From contig NC_081413.1 in assembly GCF_030272615.1 (NCBI RefSeq), forward strand, positions 558,905,945 to 558,969,944: a DNA stretch of 64,000 bases, given 5' to 3'. Positions 34,301 to 43,300 of the stretch are shown piece after piece. The notes under the pieces are model-generated. The model ran no database searches and had not been told where the DNA came from. It was given only the letters and a program-made list of their open reading frames with translations. A program made the translations under genes and the position numbers. The DNA comes from Cryptomeria japonica. Taxonomy: Eukaryota > Streptophyta > Pinopsida > Cupressales > Cupressaceae. Each line of letters opens with the position of its first letter. The stretch's first letter is position 1.

Positions 34301-37300
34301 TACATAATAATGCTGATTCCATGCAATAGCTCAAATTCAAACACACAAGACCACCCATCCATTTAAAGCACTACAGAACCTATCAATCATGGGAGCCAAA
34401 TATTTCTATCCTTAACAAGACCAACTCCTATTTCTCACCAAAAAGATCCCATTTAGTTTAGGCTGAATCAAGACAATTGGATAAGTATCCATCTAGCAAG
34501 CACCAACAAGATTCTCAATTAGCATTGCAATCATCAAGTGATCTCATCATCTTCTAAAGTGTCTTTAATCAACAACTCATACTCAATACCAAATGATGCT
34601 CTCCCAACTATAGTGTGGCCTCATGTCACCTTTATGGCTACCTAGCAAGGAGTACAAGGTAGAATAACTATTAAACCAAGTGGTTTTATGTATGCCCTTC
34701 CTCGTGCTATTTCTTAGCCAATGACAAATTGGGCCAACATACTGCCCGGTGTGACCTTTCCACACATCGCCCCATTGCAAATGGGGACCCCCTCTTTTTG
34801 CTTGGTAGTTTAGTTGTTTGTTTGGGTTTAGTGTGTTTGGCAATAATTTTGATCCTTGAGTGCAAGGTTTATCCTTGAGGATGTGATCAAGTCATCAGTC
34901 CAAGATCAATGAGTGAGCTTGAAGATTGTAAATTGAGGGCAAGATTTCACAAGGCTGTCAAATGTTGTCAAATATGTTGTCAAGACTGTTGTCCTCATTG
35001 TTTAAAATTCAAAAATGTGACAACCACTACAAATTTTTGCTTTAAACGTGTCATTTTTGTCTCCAAGGCACGTTTTATGAGGTGCAAAACTCACATTTGT
35101 TAGAGTCAAATCATTGGGGGGTGTCTTTACCATAATTTTCCAAATTTTGGTGAGTTTTGGTCTTCTTTTTCCTAGCTTTTTGTGCAAATTCGGGTTTCAA
35201 AGCAGTCACTGCAGGTTGAGATTTTACTCTTAAGGCACACTTCCCGAGGCAAAATAAAATTGCTTCTTCCTGGACTGGACTAATCTTCAGTCCATCCTAT
35301 TAGAATAATATCTTTCTCTTTGTGTTATTAATGGTCATTTAAGTTGTTTCTAATTTCGCCTGTAGTTAACGATTGTTTCTTTTAGAAACATCGTCTTTGT
35401 AACTCTATTTAAAGGAGCTTTGTCTCCTTGATTAATTGAACAACATCAATTCTTTGAAATCCATATGCTTTTGTATCTGTATTATGGTATTAGAGCAGAG
35501 AATTAATTTTTTTTGAAATTTCTTTGTTATTCTAAAAATTTTCGAAAGGAATGTTTTAGAAAAAATTTCAAAAGTGGTTTGCTTCCAATTAGTGGATTTT
35601 TTTGCTGCAAATCGCATCGCGTGTCTTTGCCCTCGATCCGCGTCTATTCTCCACATGTTTTTGCCCGATCTGGTTCATTCATGGCCGCGTAGGGTTTCTA
35701 CAATTTTCGACTAGGGTTTTGACCCTTCAATTCAAGTCGAAATTTTATTTTGGTTGTAGATTCTTGGTGGGTTTTTTGAGACCTCAATTGGGGTGTCGTC
35801 AAATTTTTTTTGGTGCATCATTTTCCATGCCTCAATTTTTGAGTCGTCGGATCTGCATTTTGATTTTAGATTCTTGGTGGGTTTTCGAGAGCTTTTTTGG
35901 TTTGGTCTCAAATTTTTTTGAGTGCATCTTTTTGAGTCGTCGGATCTACATTTTGATTTTAGATTCTTGGTGGGTTTTTGAGAGCTTTTTTGGTTTGGTC
36001 TCAGATTTTTTTGAGTGCATCTTTTTTCTGGGAGGGTCGGTGGCAGACTCATCTCAAGTGGCAGAGTCAGTGGCAGGCTCTTGTCTTCTGTTGCAGCATG
36101 TTCTGAGAAGAAGGGGGCAACCTTCTCTGTTATTTCACTTGCTAGTTAGAACAATGACCATTAAGGGAGGGTATTAGAATAATATCTTTCTCTTTGTGTT
36201 ATTAATGGTCATTTAAGTTGTTTCTAATTTCGCCTGTAGTTAACGATTGTTTCTTTTAGAAACATCGTCTTTGTAACTCTATTTAAAGGAGCTTTGTTTC
36301 CTTGATTAATTGAACAACATCGATTCTTTGAAATCCATATGCTTTTGCATCTGTATTACATCCTCAATCCACATTTCAAATTTCATCACGTTTCAAGTTT
36401 GTTTGCTATGTCTTTCCTTCAATTTCGGGTTTTTTCTTCCTGAGTGCAAGTGGGAAATTTTCCTTTAATTGCAAGTTTTATTTTTTCTCTTGTTTTAGTG
36501 TTGTAGGGAAATTTTAAAACAATTATAAGTGCACTTTATTTAAAACTTGTTACTTGTAACTTACTTTTTATTTCCCCCTTGCTTTTTATGTCTTTTAAGT
36601 CACTGTAGGAACTTTTTGGACAAATTGCAAGTGGATTTAAAATGATAAATTTAAAAAGAACTTGTAATTTCTTTTAAAAGTTCCTACTTAAGTGATTTTT
36701 AGATGTAATAGGGATTTTATTTCCCTATTACATGTTTTATGTCCTTAAAGTTGTTTTAATTTTAAAACTTGTAAAAGGGATTTTATTTCCCTATTGCAAG
36801 TCTTTTTGTCAAAGTCATTTTAAACTTGTAAAGGGGATTTTATTTCCCTATTACAATTTATTTTGACATGTCTTTTTGTTCTTTCCTCTCACAAACCCGA
36901 AATTGCTCAAGTGAAGGAAAAGTAATGCAATTTAAAACTAGTCAAGGGGTTTTTAAAACCCGATTGCATCTTTGGAGGGCACATTTTGCTTGTAGTTGGA
37001 GATGAAGAACCCGACCTGCACTTTTCTTCCCATGAATCCAATTTTTGTGGCTTTCTTCCCCTAAATCCGTCCAACATTCATGTTATTTTGTTAGGAATCG
37101 TTGCTTATTGCCATGTTTATCAGCAAGAACGGTTTTATGAAACACGTTTTGCATTTACAAAGACGTTTTTTGAGACATTTTTGGAATTTGTTTTTGCTAG
37201 TTCTTGCCACGTCTTGGAGCATGAAATTCGCCCTTCTTGCCACATTGCATTCTCCCTTCATTGATGAGTGTTTGAAGTCAAATTTACTTCTCTTTCCATG

Positions 37301-40300
37301 TCATTTATGGAGGAGGAGATTAAATGCAAAACCGATTTACTTGTTGCAAGGAATATCAACATGGTGGCTCTTTCGTCTATTTATAGAGCATTTCAGTTCT
37401 TCCCAAGCTCATTTGTTTTGGTCTAGGGCCTTTGACCAAGCAAGGATTCGGGTTACTAAGTGATCTTCCCAAATGGATAAGTTCTTTGAGCTGCTAATTG
37501 TATTTAGAGTTATATGTTTGGTTTTCAGATTTGGTCTTGCAGACTTTGAGCTGCTTATCATATTTGAAGCTAATGTGGAAAGCTCAAGAGGGAAAATAGC
37601 TTGTAGACTTTGTGTTGCTTCTATTTTTAAGACTTGTGCATGTAAGGTGAAGTGCATCGTGTAGTTAGACTTTGAGCTGCTACATATTGTGCTTGGTTAC
37701 TAGAAAATCATCTGAAAAGGTTGATAGGAGAATAGATAGTTGAAGACTTTGAACTTTCTTTCTGTTTTCTCATCCCAGGGAAGTGACGGAGGTCTTTGTG
37801 CCTTCATGGAAACTTTGCTTCCCTTTATGTTCCAAAAATCCTACAAAAAAGTCTCATTTCTGTATTTGCTGTTATTTATTTCCAATTGCTATTACTTTAC
37901 TATGAAGAGAAAAGAGTATAATTTTTCCTTGAAAGAAGAAGAAAGACTAATGTCCTGCCCATATTAGATTAGTTTAGTTTGTAGATAGGGGGGAGCCTTC
38001 CCTAAATTAGGAGAGTATCATACTCACACACTGTGGCTGAAACCACAATTTTGTACATCCCCCAGGTGTACAAAATTTTCATACCAACAAAGACAAGTCG
38101 TCAAAAAAAGTGAAATTTTGAAAATGTTGTGGATTCAAAGAGAAAAATCCAAGGATATGATATCTTGATAGGGAAAATTCCTTGTCCCAACCTTGACAGG
38201 AGAGGAAAATATAGAAAATTTTGTGAAAAATCCTTGGTTGAATAAGGAATTCCAAAATTCAAAGATTAAATCCATGATTGAAGCATGGAAATTCAAAGTG
38301 TAAAGGTTAAAATCCTAAATTCAAGTGTGGAATTCCAAAATTAAAATGTGAAATCCAAGGTTGGAACATGGATTCTCACTCACGCCCGAATTTTCCTTAG
38401 GCATTTTGTTGAAAATTCTTGGTAACTTTGCAATAGCGTTCACTAGTCCTTTAGCAGCTAGGATTTGAGCCTAGTAATCCTTCTCTCACCCTCACAAGCA
38501 CTTAAATTTGTCCTTAACTACATCAAGAATGCACCCACACTAATCCATGCTTGGGGTAAATTTGTACTTAGAAAATCCTTAACAACCCATGTTTTGCCCC
38601 CACTAGTTCAAGACAACCCATGTTTAGCACCCTCTAGTCCGGAACACCCCTTTGAACACGCCCTAATTGTTCTTGACCACATGTTAATCCTGCCACTGGC
38701 GCTGCCCCTCGACCCCGCTGGGACGCTGCCCCAGACCCCGCAAGGGGCGCTGCCCCTCGACCCCGTTGGGGCGCTGCCCCAGACCCCGCGGGGGCGCTGC
38801 CCCTCAACCCCACTAGGGGCGTTGCCCCCAGACCCCCAGTTTATTTTTGAGCTACAAAATACCACGGGAAGTGTTGCGGTTGTCCATACTGTGAGAAAGA
38901 AGCCTGCAACTAAGCATTGGCAGGGAAGCCATAAGCTGTAGAGGGAGACGGATTTGGAGGTTGCGAACAAACAGAGTTTGAGGGAAGGCATTGCAGGTCC
39001 GCGCAGTTGTATGACACCAGGGAGTTATTCAGTTCAGTTTTTAGCCTTTGGGAAGTGTGATGGAGGATTTGAGGTGTCTCCTAGCCTTTGTGCCAGCGGG
39101 TTGTGGCCACCTCCAGGCAGGATAGGTACGCTTTGAGGAACTTGGAGTATGTCTTGGCTGGACATGAGGTTGCCTTGGTGGATGCAGAGAGGGCTCGAGA
39201 GGAGCTGACCACCAGGTTGGAGGTCATAGTCGCGTGAGACTTAGTTCAGCGTACCTTGGAGTTGGATGCCGGGAGAGCAGCACGGGTGGCTATCGAGGAC
39301 AAATTGGCTAGGGAGACAGTATCATTTGAGAAGCAGTTGGTGGAGGCTGAGATTGAAAAAACGTGTTTTGCAGACAAGTTTGGTTTTTCAAGCGAGGACG
39401 CAACAAGTGTATAAGTTCTGGGCTCGACTGCGTCAGCAGTTTTGTTTAATGTCATCTCTATTTTGTATTAAGTCGTCCGAAGATGACTTCTTTTCTTTTG
39501 GGGGGGATGATGTTGGCGGCAATATTGTACACGGAAATAAAACTAGTTAATTAAGTTGTAATTGTGTTGGTTAGTTGGCAACCGAGGGGTGGCAGTTGCG
39601 GTGCGACGGTTGGCGCTCGCACCCCCTCGGCATCTTTATATACTTCCGAATGTAACTTGTGGACAACGACGACAAGGAATGAAATAACATCTCTTATATT
39701 GCATTTGATATCTATGGCATTATTATTCTGCATTACGTGTTTTATCTGTGTGCTTTAAGTTATTCACCCGAGAGGGTAAACAAACTCGGACCCGTATCCC
39801 ACACCGGAAACTTGGTTGGAAACATCTCCATAGAGAGCGGACTTCTCACTAACATATCCCCCATCTCCAAACCAAACAAAAAAAGGAAACCCTAAAATGT
39901 TACCAAAAAAAAAAAGGGAACAAAATAATCAAAATGCAGTACAAATGGAAAAAAAACAACACTCAAAACAAATGCAGGTCACAAGGATTTCTTAAAACGT
40001 TGCAACAGTCATTACTAAATTATTATACTATATTAATGTCATTATATTTTCAAAATTTCTATAAATTATTAAATTATATTTAAAAGAAATTGGCATCTCC
40101 AAGTACCCACATCTCCTATTTTGAAAAAATACCCATACCGGTACCAGCACTAGTCTCCAAGTACCCTCGTACCCATGCAACCTTGTTAATATAGAGTGCA
40201 ATATGTATGACAGTCATACTTAATTTCATATGCATTCATAATACATGAAAGATTATTATATTATCGGCCTAGTCTTGATTCATCTACTAAGTCCTATGAG

Positions 40301-43300
40301 GGGCTAGGTTGGTGTGTGTAGGGAAAGGCGAGTAAACCCATCACAAGTAATGGTGAGCCCAAGATGGGTAGGGACATAATCCTGGGCCTTGAGGGAGCCT
40401 CTTGGTAGTTGGTGTCAACGCCCTATGACAGTAAATCCCCATCCCTCATTAGAATTAGGAAAGAAGCTAAGATAGGACTTAATATAACGAATATTGAATG
40501 TGTTATGCAAACTAATTCGTGTAATAGATTAAGAAATATGAATTGAAGCATAATAATGTAAAGTAATGTGTGTTAATTCATTGGGAAATAGGCAGCCTCC
40601 TAGTAGTGGACATTACAAAGTAGACATGACATGAAAGAAGAAGTGCAAAGCATGTAAGTGAATATTCTACTTGCCAGCAAAACAAGTCAAAGCAGACACT
40701 TCCAACCGGTTTGCTTAAATTCTTACCCATTCTTGAACAGAAGTGGTAGAGCATATATATAAACTTTATTACAGGCCTTCCAAAGGCATAGCGTAAGGAT
40801 TGTATTTACATGGTGGTGGGCAAGTAACCAGAATGAGTTTAGCAAACCATGTTTTAACTTGGTTTGAAAGTCTCTTGTATTCAATATCTTATCCAAAAAG
40901 CTCCAATCAGTTCATCGGTTCAATTTAGAGGGTTGATTAAGAAAGATTTTATCGTATTTGTCATAGAGAAGAAGAATGTATAAAATGATAATTTCTGAAA
41001 TAAATGAAGGACAAAGAGTGCAAGAGTAGACTAGTGATTTTCATAGAAGGGCTGTCCAAATGGAGAAAATTGTGAAAGATGAGAAGGTATTGACGAAGTA
41101 TGATGGAGACATTAACAGTCATCTTCGAAGGCCAATATAGCTATCCAAACAGGTGGGCATAGATGAAGTGCGTGCCCATGCTCACTACCTTGAGGTATAT
41201 ATTACCCCATCCTCTCAAAGAATCAATGGAGTCGATACCAAGACAAGGAAAGTAAATTCCACAAGTACCGAGAATAAATCTGCAACAAATTGTGACCATT
41301 GTGATAAAGGCAATCATGCTATTGGGAGCTAAATTGAAAAAACTGCCCACATAATAAAGGTAAAAGGGAAAAAAGAAACTCTATGCCTACCATACATGAA
41401 GAGGACAAAACAATGGTAACTGATTGTAGTTCAGAGATGGACTCTAAACCTTCTTGCGCTATAAAGAAGAAGAATTTTTTAAGACAAGAAAAGAAGGAGC
41501 ATTCAAATTTGTTTAACATCAATAAGGGTGTTAAAGTTGATGCACTATTTGAATCTCATTCCCAAGCTAACATAATATCTCAAATTTTGGTAGGAAAACT
41601 AAGTCTAGAAACTTATCAACATTCCAAGCCTTATGCTTTAGCTTAGATCAAGAAGGTGCTAACTTGCTAGTGAGAAGACCATGTAAAATGAAGCTTGCTC
41701 TAAGTTTGTTGATGAAGTGGTTGCAGATGCATTTCCCTTGAATGTATGTGGTGTTATGTAGGGCAGGCCCTACACATATATGACTGGAAAACGGTTTATT
41801 ATTTAAGCGAAGTCTGGAAAAATAAAGATTAATCATGAATCACTGCAGTTCCCGAATTTTTCCCTAAAAAATTCACCTTTTTTTAAAAGAAATCAGGGTA
41901 TTTTAGTGACTAGGGTATGCACTACATCATAGTTTTTACAGATCATGTTACCACTTTATCAGCAAGACAATAGATGTAGTGGCAAATGTATTGGCTAATT
42001 GATACTAGAAAATTTGAGTAGGAGGGTCTAGACTCTATACTCATCTTTTGCCCTCCATGGTAATAAATCTAATCACGGAAGATTGTGCCAAAGCAGAAGA
42101 GCTTATTTTTCATTAGGAGTTAAAAACCTAAGGATCAGAAAGAAGAGAGGTTTCCGTGAATAGAAATTTGATTTTGTTGTGCATTCAATAGCTCTTTAAC
42201 ATAATTGGATGAAACAAAGGAGAATGATAACACAAGAAAGATGTGATGTATAAATGATGAAAGCCACTTGCTTTATTTTTGCTAGCTTTCTAGCAGTGAG
42301 AATATACATGAAGCTAAAGAATGGAAACTGACCTATTGCTGAAAAAGTGGGTGCTTAAATTTGAGTAATTTGTGTTCTATTTATTTTTCCCCGTTTAGTT
42401 AAAATTTAAATAATAGACTGGGAGTTGGTATCTAGCCGACAATTTTTCTGAATCTAGGTTACCTTAACCATCAGTATCTTTAACAAAGGGGTAAACAACA
42501 CAAATAACTTTTATCTAGAGAACAATCAATAACATATTGTATAGGGCCTGGGTATAATTAAATGATACTTTCTACAATTGCACTTGCTGCTTTTGTGGAT
42601 GCATAGTACGGGAAGCTTCTGCCTCAGCAACCAACATGCATTTCTTGATGATCAATGATGCTAGTTGGTAATGAATTTTGCAGGTTTTTTTTCTGCTCAG
42701 ATGAGTTATGTTATTTTAACTTTTGTCAAGTCGGTTTTTATCAGTTGCTTTCAGTCGGATGCTTTCTTTGCGAAGGACTAGCTTATGCATCGGCAAACTA
42801 TGCAGAAAGATTGTTTTTATTCTTCTTCAGGTCTGTTATGTCCACTATGAGGCTGTGTAAATATTCAAGAGTTGAGAAATTTAGTCACCAGTCTATTTAC
42901 TATGCAGAGGTTGTTTGTTTTTAAGCATGTACTTGATTTATTTCCACTTGCTTGAACTTATATGCGAAAGAACTCTATGTTAGATAATCTACAGCATTCT
43001 TCAAGCTTCTTGCCCAGGACTGTTTGAGCGAGAGGGATAAGTGAAAATAATCGACTAAGCCTCTGTTCCTCGTTGGCTAAGATGGAATTATCTAGTTTTT
43101 TGCAATTTCTGTCACTAGACCCGTAAATTTGATCCCTTTCAACTAAATCAAAGAGTAAACCAAAAAGATTAACTTCGTGAATCCTTGTCTGCAAAAACAA
43201 TTATTCACCCAATCCAGAAGCATACACCATTAATTATTCACCCATTTGACGAAATGAAAAAGATGAATGGAGCATCCAACTTGTGAAAATGATCTCACCT

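Larger units (their letters stand above)
35298..36358 (+). mobile_element. Miniature LTR element with non-canonical TA...TA ends
   Basis: Two 187-bp LTRs (35298-35484 and 36172-36358) differ at only 3 sites. They start TATTAGAATAATATC and end ATCTGTATTA, instead of TG...CA. The target duplication CATCC is perfect (35293-35297 and 36359-36363). A primer-binding site TGGTATTAGAGC and a polypurine tract AAGGGAGGG are in place. The 687-bp interior lacks gag or pol, so it is non-autonomous. TA...TA ends are a known minor LTR class, mostly copia. The high LTR identity makes it one of the youngest insertions here. Confidence 0.93.
34750..38090 (+). repeat. Gypsy-like LTR region hosting a miniature element
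   Basis: It starts TGTGACCTTTCCACAC and soon carries ATTGCAAATGGGGACCCCCT, shared with 3077-3130. It runs to TTTTGTACATCCCCCAGG and TACCAACA near 38090. The insertion at 35298-36358 splits it. The section 36360-37760 has motif arrays listed separately. Open frames at 36986 and 37101 have no recognisable domain. The right end is a guess. Confidence 0.4.
32652..43298 (-). other. FOLT1-like intron 2 (10.6 kb, repeat-filled)
   Basis: This GT-AG intron contains a long LTR-like region, a miniature LTR element with TA...TA ends, a GC-rich minisatellite, a gypsy 3' end with LTR, a fragment of another LTR family, and a gypsy gag-protease relic. Apart from these, 32652-34749 and 41900-43298 show no gene or clear repeat. 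Confidence 0.88.

Noticed and set aside
38465..38941. 158-codon Pro/Leu-rich ORF
   Set aside because: The frame is carried through the GC-rich minisatellite and has no recognisable domain on either side.
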